From Stereum hirsutum FP-91666 SS1 (taxonomy: Eukaryota; Basidiomycota; Agaricomycetes; Russulales; Stereaceae), in the NCBI RefSeq assembly GCF_000264905.1, contig NW_006763135.1:1095179-1159178 (forward strand): 64,000 bases of DNA. Direction: 5' to 3'. Shown here in pieces: positions 35,333 through 48,800 of this stretch. The first letter of the stretch is position 1; every line of letters starts with the position of its first letter. A program made the position numbers and the translations under genes. Under the pieces are notes generated by a model. That model was given only the letters and a program-made list of their open reading frames with translations. It was not told where the DNA came from and did no database searches.

Positions 35333-36394
35333 ATGCCGCATCGTCCTCTCATCGCACTGACCGGCGCGTCAAGGTCGGTCGTTCATAATCAATCAGCGCC
35401 CTCGTTGGTTTTGATTAGCTGACGGATTTTGTCGTATGGTATCGTATCATTTCTATATTTCTATAGAGGGCTGGGTCTTGCCATCGCCAGAATATTGCTC
35501 GCTGATTTCAACGCGAACGTTCTCGCCGTCTCCCGCTCGCGCACTCCAGAGCTCGACGAACTCGCAAAGGCCTACCCCCAAGCTCTCACCATCGCCCAGT
35601 GCAGTGTGTCAGTCGCCATCCACCTAATCATATAATCCCCGCTCAAACTCTTCCTCTCCTCCTCCTCCTCCGCCACCAGCACCGACCAATCTGCTGTAAC
35701 CCAAGCTCTCCTCCAGGCTGAACAGAAATACGATGCTCCTCTCGACGGCATCATCTTCAACGCCGGCACCCTCGATCCTCTCCGCCGCATCGACTCCCCC
35801 GAGAACACCGTAGACGCCTGGAAGTCCCACTTCGACATCAACCTCTTCTCCGTGTTCGCTACTCTGCAGGCCACCCTGCCCTCGCTGCGGAAAAGCGAGC
35901 GCGGGGGACGGGTCGTGTTTGTGAGCTCAGGCTCTGCTGTGGGCGCGACTCCGGCTTGGGCGGCTTATAATGGTTGGCCACTTACTGTTACATGGCGCTT
36001 GTTGTCTGTCGGTCATCAAGCTGATATCTCCGTCAGCTAGTAAAGCTGCGTTGAATAGTCTTTGCAGGACGTTTGCGCAAGAGGAACCGGGCATCGTCTC
36101 TGTCGCGTTGAGGCCAGGAAAGGTCGACACTGAGGTCTGTCTCTTATCCTTTCTGACTGCGCAACGATTCTCATATCGTCGTAGATGCAAAGTGCTCTAC
36201 GAACCCAAGGAGCGGGCCACATGAGCAAGCAAGACTACGACATGTTCGTGCGCGAGCACGCCGAAGGTAAACTGAACAAACCCGAAGACCCAGGCTATGT
36301 CATCGCTTCGCTCGCGCTGAACGCTCCCAAAGCCATGTCAGGCTCGTTCGTCTCTTGGGACTCGGCGGAGTGTGCTGCGTTCAGGAGGAAGTAG
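35333..36394 (+). CDS. Short-chain dehydrogenase/reductase (SDR)
   Basis: Exon 1 (35333-35373) codes MPHRPLIALTGAS; splicing to 35467 gives TGASRGLGLAIARILL, the NAD(P)-binding Gly motif. Further on are LDGIIFNAGTLDPL (the NAG motif), RVVFVSSGSAVGATPAW (catalytic Ser) and AAYNASKAALNSL, with YxxxK rebuilt across an intron at about 35970-36040. ALRPGKVDTEMQ follows. The length is about 250 residues, normal for a classical SDR. The overall pattern resembles fungal sepiapterin-reductase/benzil-reductase-like proteins. Substrate unknown. The exon edges around 35605-35690 are uncertain because several GT and AG sites fit. Confidence 0.83.
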
Positions 36395-36668
36395 GCGTGC
36401 CACGAATTGTAAGTGTATAGAAGAGTGTGCGGTTTGTACGGTTGTTGTATGAGAGTGCTGTAATACTACTACTTGACCTTGCGGCGAACTCGATCGATTC
36501 ACGAAGATCCGCGTCCGTCCAGAAAAAGCCTTGCTATTTCGACATCATCTTCTCCGGTGATCTCCTTCGCTGCCGACCATGCCGGAAACTGATCCTCCAC
36601 CACACGCTCTTCTCTCTTCAGTCCTCTCTCTTCTCTGTCTCTTCACCTTTCATCATCCATCTCATCCC

Positions 36669-38036
36669 ATGTCTTCCACCCACACCCACCCCACACCCCC
36701 CGACCCCGGCCTCATCGACGTCCACCACCACTTCTTCCCCCCCAACTACACCCTCTTCAAACAAACCCTCTCCCACTCCCTCGGCTTCCGCACCCCACCC
36801 GAGAACTTCCCATGGTCCGCCTCGTCGTCTCTCCGCGCCATGGACACTCTCGGGATCGAGCTCGCTATACTTTCTACGCCGGCTGGGTATCCGCATCTGG
36901 AGGGCGAAGAGGGCAGGAAGAAGACAAGGGAGGCGAATGCACAGATGGGCGAGATATGTAAGTGTGAGGAGTGGAGGGGGAGGTTTCGGTTTTGGGGGTG
37001 TGTTGGGGATATGAGGGATACGCAAGGTTGGCTGTTCGGCCCTTTACGACTCTTTGAAAGTACGTTCTGAAGTGGCGTTTTATTTAGTGGCGCTGGAAAT
37101 GATAAAATACTCGATGGACGAGCTGGGAGCGGTGGGAATCGCGGTCGCGTCGTGCTATGGGAATGGAAGCGACGCGAGTGAGTATTGAGTTATGTATCTA
37201 CTCAAATCCTTCTTCGGACGCCCCTGTCCTTCTCTTCGCTGCCCTTGCCTGCCCTGAGAATTCAATGTCGATTCTATTCATTCTCCTTCGAGCGCTTCTT
37301 TTTCAACATCCTTCCATATCTGGGTATCTAGTCGCAGTCCTGTGCTGACTTCCTCTTTACGATTGTTCGCCTGAAGAGTACATCGGCGACGACATCTTCG
37401 ATCCAATCTGGGAAGACCTCAACCGCCGAAGCGCGATCGTCTTCCTGCACGGCGCCCAAATCCCCTCCTCCACTCCCTGTCCAAACGAATTCCTCGGAGT
37501 CCCCGTCACAGAAGTCCCCAACGAAACAACAAAAGCCATCTCCCACCTCGTCACCTCCCTTAAAACGCTGCACTATCCCCAGCTCACCTTCCTCCTGTCC
37601 CATCTTGGCGGAACCCTCACCGCGCTCGCGCCGCGCGTTGCGGCGTTGGCGCGATATATGGGTTCGGAGATGAGTGAGGAGGCGATTTTGAGAGAGTTTG
37701 GGAGGTGCTGGTTGGATTGTGGGTTGAGTTGTGGGGAGGGGAGTTTGAGGGGGGTTGAGGCGATGACTGCGGGGGGAGGAGAGGGAGGAGGGTTGGGAAG
37801 GGTGGTGTACGGGAGCGATTATCCTGGTACGCGCGGTGTTGACTTTCATGGCAACGTTGACCATTCTAATTTTTTTCTATATAACAGCTGTGTCGATAAA
37901 AACGATCGAGTGGTTCAAAAAGAACCTGGTAGATTATTGTGGCGAGGACGAGCAGAAGCTCGACGGGGTCCGGCGGGGGAACGTCGTGAGGCTCTTCGAG
38001 TCCCATGGGATCGATATTCTCGCTTCTCGAGCATGA
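36669..38036 (+). CDS. Amidohydrolase-2 family protein (ACMSD-like decarboxylase)
   Basis: The start at 36669 (MSSTHTHPTPPDPGLIDVHHH) places the metal-binding HxH near residue 20; an upstream in-frame ATG at 36579 is less likely. Further sites are VFLHGAQIPSSTP (His), FLLSHLGGTL (His) and VVYGSDYP (Asp), the usual metal and active-site set of amidohydrolase-2 enzymes such as aminocarboxymuconate-semialdehyde decarboxylase and related aromatic-acid decarboxylases. Introns fall after roughly 37030 (to about 37087), at about 37180-37374 and at 37829-37888. The tail reads AVSIKTIEWFKKNLVDYCGE. Substrate cannot be told from sequence; aromatic-compound catabolism is plausible. Confidence 0.82.
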
Positions 38037-38762
38037 CATTATGAACCGCCTGTACATAAGTACTCAGCTACACGTGTATGTATTCTAAGTTTTCAACAAT
38101 CTTCCCTCTGGTGTCATTATTGCCCCTTTTCCTCTACATTTTCGTATTTGCACTCCTGATCCAACAAGCATAACGCACGCTGAAAGCGAGTGCTTATTCG
38201 CAAGCAGTCTTTTTTTTTTGGACTAGACTCCAGAAGGTCATCCTCATTGCGAGGCCCACTAAATAAAATAGTTACCACCCTGGCAGTGTTGGCGGGTTCA
38301 AAGACATCGCCAGGAGGCTTTTGTGATTGGGTTCAACGCTGAATAGTACTCATCAATTGCAGAGAAACGACCCGACCTTAATTTTGGTGGTTGAACATAG
38401 GGCGTACTTCCGACTTGAAGAGCTTGAAGTCTTGAACGCTTTGAACGTTGGGGTGCGGGTATGACGACGTCATGATCGTCGGAAACAGAGATCGACGTCC
38501 GCCACATCTCTCCGCCACAGGAGCTGGACAGGAGTGACGTGCGCCACAATGACATGACCCCTGTCGAGTACTTATAAATTCGACCTCAAAATTCAGCGAC
38601 CGCGACAACGTTGACACCCCCAATACTTTCGCTTTTCGCTTTTCACTTTTCTTTCACCGACCTAACCGACTCGCATCCAATCTTTCCTCCTCCCCTTCTC
38701 TCTTTTCTCTATTCCATCCGAGTCACCGCGGTAACATTCTTCTCATATCCATTGACAGAACT
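38037..38762. other. Intergenic, promoter of the DUF3140 gene
   Basis: 726 bp with no supported gene. A T-run lies at about 38211-38219. The right third is CT-rich (38628-38710), typical of a fungal transcription start zone. Confidence 0.45.
38572..38579 (+). promoter_or_regulatory. TATA-like element upstream of the DUF3140 gene
   Basis: A TTATAAAT sequence about 185 bases before the ATG, followed by a CT-rich stretch. Plausible core promoter. Confidence 0.4.
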
Positions 38763-39781
38763 ATGTTGAAATCCGACGCCGAAGTCATCGAGGCCTTCAA
38801 TGAACAGGTGAACATGAGCATCGAAGAGCTCGAGGCATGGCTTGATAGTCCAGAGAGCGAGAAAGCTGGTACAGGCGTCGGGCATGACAGCGGGCGGCGC
38901 ATTGTCGAGATTTTGAAGAAGAACCCTGGGAAGGACCCGAAACAGTATGATGAGGTCCGTCTTAGCAGCATCGTCTAGTGTTTAAGAAACGGCACTCGCT
39001 GAGATGGTTGAACTTCAACAGGAGGACTTGCAGCATATGCATAAGGTGGTCGCGTACGTGTGCACGTACTTTCTGGAAGTGATGCTATGGAGGGCAGCGA
39101 CTGAAAAGTATTTTCGGCCGAAATTTTCAGATACAATTCACGTCACCTCGCACAGGAAGACCATTTGAAGCAGACCAAGACGTTAGACGAGTTGGAGAAG
39201 ACGAAGAGCACCATCAGGTAGTTCTCTCGCTCCGTAGTCGATAAGAGTCTCTTACTAATTCCCTGTCTCTTTCTAGCTTGCGGAACTGGGGACACGTAAG
39301 TGCATGATTCAGACCAACATACGCAGAGACGCTGAGCGGTATCCAGGACCCCGTGAAGGTAAAGAAACAAGAGGATGGCACTTCGAATACCAGAGACGAC
39401 AGGGCTGCAAACAAGCAAACTGAGGAAACGCTAGAAGAGGAAGGAGAAGCGGACGGAGAGGGCGAGACCGATAGCGAAGTAGAAGGTGATCAGACTGGGG
39501 CCAAGCAGAATGAAGAAGTGAAAGCTGCAGGAGGAGACGAAGAGACAAATGGCGAGGAAGCCAACGGAGAAGTGGACCTCGAGGCCAAAAGTGGCGAGAA
39601 TGAGGAGGTTGACATAGGGGACAAACGCAAGCGAGACAAAGCGGACGCGGACGCGGGAGCGAAGGACACGAAGAAACGTCAGACCGCGCCGAGCCGTAGA
39701 GCCAGAGGAAGCAAGATCCCAACAGCGACGACAAGGAAGACCAGGTCTTCTTCGAAGGCAGACGGTGACACCGAAGAATGA
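38763..39781 (+). CDS. DUF3140 domain protein with charged C-terminal tail
   Basis: Exon 1 is 38763-38954 and exon 2 starts at 39022; further introns lie at about 39054-39130, 39219-39277 and 39297-39353. The N-terminal 120 residues fit DUF3140: MSIEELEAWLDSPESEKAG, SGRRIVEILKKNP, DLQHMHKVVAYNSRHLAQED, and a short SLRNWGHDPVKV. The rest is a long Glu/Lys/Asp-rich tail with basic clusters (GDKRKRDKAD, KDTKKRQTAPSRRARGSK) that look like nuclear localisation signals. Bacterial DUF3140 proteins are short; this tail is an addition. A DNA- or chromatin-associated role is a guess from the tail. Confidence 0.78.
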
Positions 39782-40225
39782 TTTTTTTCCCCTTTCGAAA
39801 AATACTTAGACGGCCGTTCTTTTAACGGTGTACCTTGGTGGACGTCTTTTTGTATTCGTATGTATGAACACTATTCGGCCTAAGCATGGTCAACCGTCTT
39901 CAGCTGGCAGACATGCGGGAGTGAAAGCATCGGACGCACCTGGCTTTTTGTTCACGGTCCGAGAACAGGCTAAGACACGAGACCATGGCAAAGGGCACAT
40001 AACTAGATTATGCCAACAGAGAGTGCGAACAGTGTAATACAAAGTAACATCTTGGACCGAAGTAATAGCACAGTGTGGAAGGAGAGAAAAGTGTGGTTAA
40101 AATGAAACAATCGGAGGCATACAGTTCAATTTTGACGGATTCAAGGTCCAGATCCGTGGAGGAGGTTCGATGAATAAACGAGATAGTTGAACATAAATGC
40201 ACGGATAATAGAAGGAAGAAAGGGA
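39782..40225. other. Convergent 3' region, no gene
   Basis: 444 bp between the ends of the DUF3140 gene and the first Raptor gene. No coding frame supported. Confidence 0.5.
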
Positions 40226-43200
40226 TCAAACGAGCTTGCAGCCTAGAATCCGGACTGTTCGAGCAAAACACGTTGTCAGTATCTGATTGAACAAAGTTGA
40301 ACTCGTGAAGACGTACCAGTCCCGTCAGAGCTCCCGACACCGTAAAGCATCTCCATGGGATGGAAGGCAAGGGAGTTCGACCGAGGTATGAACCGCGAGG
40401 GGTATCCGCGCGTAGGCATGGCGGTCAACCCAGTAGGAACGTTGACCGTTGAGAGGGAGGCTGAATCCCGCGTGATAGGGTGGACAGTTGTGCGAATGTG
40501 TCTCCAATTTGTCGAGGATATCGCGGAAGACCTAAATGGAACGATAATAAATTCAAAAAGTCAGAGGAGAGCAGCCGTAGTCAAAGGAGAGGGGACGAAC
40601 GTTGCAAACACACCCGTCCCTGGGTGGACAGAGAATGCTGACAGGCCAGTTGAGAACGGCTGCCAGCTCTCTACGACCCTTGTTGAGTTGCGAATATCCC
40701 AGAGCCTGATCTCTCCATCCAAGCTGCAAGTGCACGTCCCATGAATCAGCATTTGGATTTCTTGCCTTCAATGGGTGCAAGCGAAAAGCACGCACCTAGC
40801 TGAAAGGAACTGCTTCCCATGTGTCGGACTCCAACAGACATTCTGCACCCACGAGGCATGTCCACCGCAAAGATGAACCACGGCCTCGTCTTCCTCTAAC
40901 CGTTTATCGAAGATTTTGACCATACCATCACCGAAACCAGATGCAAGCAGAGAGAGCGAGTTCAATTCCGTCGCCATAGCAGTGACAGGGCTGTCTGAGT
41001 CCGTTTGAAGATCCTATGTCTTGTGTGTCAGCGAAGTCCTCAAATCGATAGGAGAAAAGTGTGAACGAACCATGAGCTGCGACTCGGTGTGTGCGTCCCA
41101 GATCCTGATTGTCCGTGAATCGCCACCAAGATGTAGTTGCCCGCCCGCTTGTTTCCATTCGGCGACCACCCCACTTCCTCGCGGTGTTGAGATTAGGTGA
41201 CCTAGGCCTCGGAACGAACTGACGAGCTGTACTGGTGTATTGCTTGTCGCCGGGTCGTAGTTTCGGTATAGGCGAACCATACCATCCGCTATCAAAACAA
41301 AATAGCGAGTCAATTCTGACTGTACGATACATCAGACGAATCGCCAGTCTGTCAAATGCGCACCGGAAGTGACCAAGATGATTCCGCCAACATCCTGGTT
41401 GATGATGTTCAACGAGGTGATCGATGCTGCTTTAGGATTGCCGTTGATAAATGAGGTTAGACGCTGTCGACGCGACCAGTCCCAAACCCTGTCACAGCCC
41501 ATAATTGTTTAACACTACTCAAGCACGAGAAGGAGCGGAGATCGCGTACGTCACAGTATCAGTCTCGTTTGCCACCACAATATGGGGGTCGAACGAATGG
41601 AAGGCCATGAGCAGTGGTGTACCTGGGACATGGAAACTCGTAACCGGCCTGTCCCATCTCCGCTCGTCTTAAGGAGGAAGATTTAAGTGATGATCGTAAG
41701 TGCGTATTCTGCGTGAAGTCACGTACGAGCAATTTCCGCCTGAGCCTGGGTTTCAGCAATGACGTGCTCGTTCCGCTGCTGCCTCCAGGACTGGTAGTTG
41801 TATTCCACGCTCCCTGGTTCGTCTGCTTCCGCTTGCTGCATCATACACAGGTTACAAAGAGCGCCTTTATGAGACCTTGAAAATGTTGACTCACCCTCAT
41901 CTGTGGTTCCTTGAAGTACTCACAACACCAATCGAAGAAATGGCTCTTCAGGGGTAATACATCCCGCACACCAGAACCCGTCCCCAAACCCAACATCACG
42001 CTACTTCCATTAGAACTATCCGAGAACGAACTCTCTGAAGGGCTCGGCAGTGCACCACTCGGCCCCAAACTCATAGTCATGCTCACCCCACCGCCTTGTC
42101 GTCGAGGATTCTGACCCGCCCGTCTCCGTGCTCGGAGCCGCTCCATATCCTCCTCGATAAGAGCTTCCATGACATTGGACGGTGAGAAGTTGGGTGCTGG
42201 CAGAGATTCCATAAGGGTGGAATGGGCGGACATGGTTGGTGAAGCCGGTGCACTGCGAGCGTACGCATAGCGTGAAGAGGAAGCATCGCCTTTTTCTTTC
42301 GACTCTCTTGACGATATCGAGCCAGTGTCGGAGGGAGGCAGGTATGGAGAGACGTATTGTGCAAGATTCAAATTAGGAGAAGGTGGTCTTGAAGGTTGGG
42401 TCTTGTCGGAGAGTGCGGGAGAGTTTGTAGGTTGGTGAGAGGAGGATGCCGGTTGGGGGTATGGTGACGATGGTCGACTCTCGTCCAGCGAAGGGAAGGC
42501 CATGCCTCCAAGGCTTTTGAGTGCGTTGGCGAATGAAGAGGTGCGTCTGATGGTGTTGGAAACTCCAGAAGAGATAGTGCTTGTCATTGTATCTGCGCGG
42601 CTGATATTGGGACGCGGTTGGGTGGGTGATGGAGGGCGTGTGAGTGCAGGTGAGGATTGGAGTGAAGAACGTCTGGAGCGTCCGCTGAATGATCCTCCCT
42701 CAAATTTGGGTGGAATGTTGAGAGATGAGTTCTCCAGCTTGGAGAAAGGTGATTCAAGCAGGAGGGCCATGACATAATCCACGATGGTCTTCGCATGGGT
42801 CGCTACCTCTTGGTATGGATCCACGTAAAGCTCGAGCAATGTCGACAGGATCATGAAGAACGAAGACAGCAAGATTCTGTTCTCGGCCTTGAGGTCCTCG
42901 TCATCTCCAAAGCCTTCCAACCATTCTTCCACTGCTAAACCTGTTGTGTCCTCCTCGTAAAGGGAGTTCCCACCCAAACTGCCCGACCTCCATCTCTTGT
43001 CCTCCTCCCAGTACAACCACGCACAAACGACGAAATAGCCTCTCCACTCCTTAACCAAGCAACTGATAATCACCAAGAGCTCCTTCCTCGCCATCGGACT
43101 TGCGTCTTCCTTGATTGCGAGGGTAGCACCGGTGACGACAGCGACCTCCATCCTACAATGCACTCTTTCGTCAAGATGCAGCATCGTCCCTGTCCCTCCG

Positions 43201-45572
43201 CCGCCCGACTTGCTATGATCAGTCGACCCGTTCGCGCCCATGAAGGTTCCCAGCGCAAATAACGCCGCTGTCCTCACTTCGGGTGAATCATCCGAGAGCA
43301 GCGCGATGAATTTATCTTGTGTTCCATGGTCGACTCCGAAGACCTTGATATCGTCATTCCCTGCCCACATCTGCGCGATACACAAGGCAGACCACTGGCG
43401 CAGGAGGAAGTCACCCTCGTCAAGACGCTCGAAACATGCGTGGAAAACCTTCTCCCGCCAGCAGGCGTTCTGGCCTTGTGCAAAGTCGCGGGCGATAGCG
43501 GAAAGAACGAAGGCACACATGGCTTTGTGTTCGGAGATATTGGGGATAGAGACGTGTTGTTGGTCGTCTTGCATGCAGAGGACGCTCGCGAAATACTTGT
43601 AACCTTGGTTGTTATACAGATCAAGTTGGCATGTCGGGTCGACGGCGAGGATGCGTGCCCAAATGAAGATGAGGACCGGGCGTAGATCCTGACCCGCGGC
43701 CTGTAGCAGCTTGGATATATAGGGGAATATGCCGATAGCCAGGGCGAGATGTACCGCCCATGGTCCTAAGTCAACGAACTGTGACAGAAGAATAAGTGCT
43801 CGCAGGCGATGAGGCTGCGACAGCAGGACCTGAAGGACGATGGGAAGCTGGTCTGGGGGTTTTCTCGGGACTAGGTGATGCTCGTTCTTGTCCAGATTGT
43901 AAATTGGCTGTGCGAGACCCAAACCTCCGTTGGCCGGTTCGCTATCGGCGTCTCCTTCGCCGAAGCTCGCGGGCAGGGACAGTGGCCCTCGCTTCGTGAG
44001 CGCAGACCCGCCACGAGAAATCCAAACCTCAAAGGCGGTCAATTGATCGGCGAAGAAACGACTAGGAACGTAGTTGTAGGGTCGTTCTCCTGGCGCACCT
44101 GCGCGAGGCACCGAGGCTTGAGCTTGAGCCTGCCTACGTGCTCGTATAGATGTGGCACCGGGGACGGAGCCAGGGTTCGGAACCGTATCGACGTGCTTTA
44201 GCAGCTCCGGAAGCTGTCGAAGACAAGCATCAACAGCGAGATCCCAGGATGCCCAAAGAGGATGCGTATTTGTTGGGGGAAGTGAGGGAGAGGTATGTGG
44301 CGTGCAGTGGTAGTTCTTCATGATACGTTCTGCGAGCAGGAAATTCCTGAATAGTGACGCCACGAGGAGATCTGAACGATATAGTCGTGTGAACAGCTCG
44401 CGCGAGAAGGACGTCCAAGCAATCGTGTCCGTGATGGCGGTGAATATCCAGTTGAGTTCTCCGAGAGGCGTCCGTCGATCCTTGAGGTCTCCCGGTAGCT
44501 GCATAGCCATATCTGCCGTGATGTTGTTCGGAAGTTGGTGATGCATGACGAAATAACGAAGAGCAATATCGATGGGGGAGGTCAAACAGGAAGTGAAGAG
44601 GTCGGCAGGGAGTTCGGGACAGGACGGCAACTGTTCGTTCGCTGCGCACGCTGCGAGCTGGATAGAATCGGTGAAGAGTCCTGAGTGTTCTGGCGCGTTT
44701 GCGTTGTCTTTGTCGCGTTTCTGCGCGAAAAGATTGAAGTTTAGAAGGAGGTTTCCTGCGGCGGAACAATCCCAAACGTAGACACATGGTGTTCCAACCC
44801 ATAGTTGGACCTCAGCGAGTGAAACAGGAATGTACTGCGTGTAGTTTCGATTAAAACACCAGAGTTCACCACTTGCTGTAGGTTTCGGAACCCCATGACC
44901 GTTGTAGTAGAAAAGGATGGCGTCGTCCTTCGCCTGCTTGCGCAATGACGTGCAGAACCTTCGAAGGTCTTCGTAAGATGGGTCGAGAATGGGTTTGTAC
45001 GGAATCTTGGGGCTCAAACTTTCGAACTGGTTTTGGAGATTCGTGCCAATGACCTCGAGAGCTTTGTGAGATGACATGGTGGAGGGGTCGACCCAGCATT
45101 CGAGCACAGCACATGGACTCGTCTTGACTATGTCCGGAGGGTCAACACCTATATTGAGACACAATACGAGAGCGGCGTTTGACGTCTTGAGTTTCCCGGG
45201 AGATGATCGCCAAGGGGTCATCTTGGGTGCCCATGGTGGCGGAGGAGTGGGTAAACCGGCCGTGATATGTCGCTTCGCGGACCAGTATGGCATGATGGGT
45301 ACGGGGTCGGAGACGGTGATAGTGGACTCATTTCCATGACGGTCGAATTCTGAACTGCCATTTGCACCTGGTCCATCTCCGAGGGAGGTGCTGTTCACGT
45401 CGCGTTCGGTTTCCGAGTCGTCGTCCGAATGTGACCTGCCGTTCTGTCCTACATGATTATGATTCCAGCCATTTACGCCTATCTGGGGGAGTCAGCTGGA
45501 AGTATGGTCGAAGAATAACCAGGAGGTCAAACCAGAGTGGTTCTCCTGACGCTGAGCGGATCGCATGTACAT
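40226..45572 (-). CDS. KOG1: Raptor/KOG1, TORC1 scaffold, copy A (canonical)
   Basis: Exon 1 is 40 nt (45533-45572) and is joined in phase to a giant exon 2 (41895-45478); then come WD40 exons including 41727-41835, with the last ending VRILGCKLV and stop at 40226. The protein is about 1,550 residues, like yeast Kog1. Domains: caspase-like Raptor N-terminal region (VLCLNIGVDPPDIVKTSPCA, ECWVDP, ILFYYNGHGVPKPT, YVWDCSAAG), HEAT-repeat region (LPIVLQVLLSQPHRLRAL, PVLIFIWARILAVDPTCQ), a Ser/Pro-rich linker, then seven-bladed WD40 (LLMAFHSFDPHIVVAN, GDSRTIRIWDAHTE, GFGDGMVKIFDKR). Raptor binds TOR kinase and presents substrates to TORC1. All Raptor signature segments look intact. It is divergent from CFT2 and has a second copy on the other side of it. 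Confidence 0.94.
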
Positions 45573-45866
45573 TTCCCCTGAGGGTGTAGGGTGCAGTCTG
45601 CCCTAGACTTTGAAAGGTCAACGGTCAAACTAGAAACAAGCACAGAATTATTCACACCTTGTTACAGATACAATCCAAATCTCACCGTCTGATTTCTCTA
45701 ACAGACAACACAGTGCTGAGGTTCTGCGTAAGTTCCGTGCTAGTACTTGCACTCCCGGAGCCTCTAAACGGAGCAACCCAGTTCAAGGGTTAGGGTCTGC
45801 AGTTGCTGTGGCGTAGGGCCACACGTATGGAGGTGGCCTGCGATCTTGCCTTTGACCCTCACACTC
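45573..45866. promoter_or_regulatory. Divergent promoter of KOG1 copy A and CFT2
   Basis: 294 bases separate the two start codons. No TATA box seen. Confidence 0.4.
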
Positions 45867-48800
45867 ATGCTCACCTTCAAGCCATTGTCAGGTGCAGCGA
45901 AGTCAGACAGACTTGTTCCACTCGCGTATCTTCTTCAGGTCGATGACGTTCATATTTTACTCGATTGTGGCTCTCCAGACTGGTGTCCAGAGTTCGATGA
46001 TGGCTTGAACGTGTCGGCCCACTGGGAGACATACTGCCAGTCTCTCAAAGAGTTCGTGTTCTCGCTATGTTCTCATAATACATGTTTACTCATTGGTTAC
46101 ATCTGTGCAGGGCTGCACCGACAATAGACCTTGTTCTTCTCTCTCATGGAGACCTTGCACATTCTGGTCTTTATCCCTACGCTTATGCACGATGGGGTCT
46201 GAAGGCTCCTGCGTATTCGACTTTGCCTGTCCAGGCTATGGCCCGAATTGCTGCTACCGAAGAATCAGAGAGTATTCGTGATGAGCAGGATGTAGACGCT
46301 GGATACCAATCAGACCAACCGCAAGATGGTGAGGACAAGGTAGAGGACTCAGGCGAGAGGGTGGACGAGAGCGGTCCCTCATCAGCCGTTCAACGGAAGG
46401 CCAAGTATGTTGCGACTCCTTCCGAGGTGCAGGAAGCTTTCGATTCCATCAACACACTCCGGTACTCTCAACCTACCCATCTTCAAGGTCTGTACTATGC
46501 ACCCTTGGCTCTTCTATACTCAACTCTGCTCACGTCTCTCTTCACAGGCAAATGTCAAGGCGTGACCATTACTCCTTTCAACGCTGGCCATACTCTCGGC
46601 GGTACTATATGGAAAATACGTTCCCCTTCTGCTGGGACGATTATGTATGCGGTCAACATGAACCATATGCGCGAGCGACACCTCGATGGAACCGTGCTCA
46701 TGCGCCAGGGAGGAGGAATAGCGCCCGGAGTATTTGAACCGCTTGCTAGGCCGGACTTGTTGATCACGGATGCGGCGAGGGCCGATGTGTTGAGCAGTCG
46801 ACGGAAGGATCGGGATGCTTCACTGATTGGTGCGCAAGTCTGATTTCTCTGTACTTTCATGTACTCATCCATTCGGGATGTTCAATAGACACGATCACCG
46901 CGGCACTGTCCTCTCGTTCATCACTCCTTCTCCCTTGCGATGCTAGCACTCGGGTACTTGAACTCTTGGTTCTTCTCGACCAACATTGGTCCTTCGCGCG
47001 CCTCAAATATCCCATCTGCCTCCTCTCTCGTTCTGGACGCGAAATGCTCACATTCGTGAGAAGTATGATGGAATGGCTGGGCGGTACAGTTAGTAAGGAA
47101 GACGTAGGCGAGGAGGTCACGAGTGGTGGTAGAGATGGTGGCAAGAGAGGGAAAAAGAGGAAAAAGGACAACGACGAGGACGATGATGTTATCGGCGCTT
47201 TTGCGCTACGCTTCAAGTACGTTCACATCTACTTCTATAATTTTTGATTGTATTGATCTTACTGCATGATAATCCAGGCATCTCGAATTCTTCCTCAACC
47301 CACAAGCTCTTCAGCAGACTTATTCTTCCAAAGATCCCAAGCTGATTCTCGCAGTGCCTGCATCCCTCTCTCACGGCCCGTCTCGGTCACTATTCGCTGA
47401 CTTTGCCTCTATACCCGATAATGTTGTCCTGCTCACCTCTCGGGGCGAAGAAGGAACGTTATCCCGTGTCCTGTTCGATAGATGGAACAACGCGCAGAGA
47501 GCGGAGGATAAATGGGACAAGGGAAAGATAGGGAGTAATGTGATGATGGATGGCTCGCTGTCAATCGAAGTCAGTCAACGCTACCCATACCTTCTCATCT
47601 CTACCTTTGGTCACTCGCTAAACAATGGCTCTTTGTGCCATATGCAGCTGCGATCGAAAGTCGCTTTACAGGGCACCGAGCTCGAGATCTTCCTGCAAAG
47701 AGAACGCGCCGCAAAAGAAAAACAGACCGCAGAACAGGCCGCTATGGCTCGCAACCGCCAGATGCTCGAAGCTGATGAAGACGACTCTGATGACTCTGAA
47801 TCCGACTCCGATTCGGAGGACGAGGCGGAGGACGTGGAGCGCGCTCTTGGTGATGACGCTGGCGACGATGATGCTAATGGCATGCAAGTCGACAAACCTC
47901 CACCAGAAGTCAAGGCTCCACGACGACGAAGACAAAAAGGGTCATCGTTAGACGGCGACGGTCAGGACACTAATAAGGATTGGTCTCGCTCGTTGACTCT
48001 CGGGATGGACCTCGACGCCGCAGACGAGGGTGGGACTAGGCAGTTACTGTCGTTCGATATCTACCTCAAGGGGAATGTATCTAAAACGACTAGTTTCTTT
48101 AAAAGTGCAGGTGGAAAGGAAGGGGCACAGAGGTTTAGGATGTTTCCGTATGTGGAGAAAAGGAGGAAGGTCGACGAGTACGGAGAAGTGTTGGATGTTG
48201 GAATGTGGGTGAGGCGAGGAAAAATTCTAGAGGAGGACAGCAATGAAGATGCAAGAGAGGAGAAGGAGAAGGAAGAAGAGGCGAAGGTTGGTTTATGTTC
48301 TAGCCATGATTTTCTGCCGTGCCTTGACGTGACTATTTCTCTCAGAGGGCTCCGAGGGAACCACCATCGAAGTTTGTTTCGCGCATTGTGGAAGTACAGC
48401 TCGCCTGCCGACTTCTCTTTGTTGATTTGGAGGGCCTGAATGATGGACGAGCGACAAAGACGATCATCCCTCAGGTTAACCCCAGAAAGATGGTCAGTGA
48501 AGCTCTTCACGTCCTGCTTTTTCACGCTCATATTCTTGTAGATCATAGTACACGGTTCTCCGAGCGCCACCGAGGCCCTCATCGATAGCTGCTCAAATAT
48601 TCGTGCCATGACGAAGGACGTCTTTGCGCCGTCAGTTGGAGAATCTGTGCAGATCGGCCAGAACACAAGCAGTTTCTCGATATCGCTCAGTGATGATTTG
48701 CTTGCGTCTATGAAAATGTCCCGAGTAAGCTATCCTCGAAGGTTTACCTGTTTCCAATGGGGCTTTCCCTGACCGTTGGCGTTTCCCAGTTCGAGGACAA

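Noticed and set aside
36427..37014. 195-codon frame overlapping the amidohydrolase
   Set aside because: Pro/Thr/Ser-rich shadow of the amidohydrolase gene in another frame.
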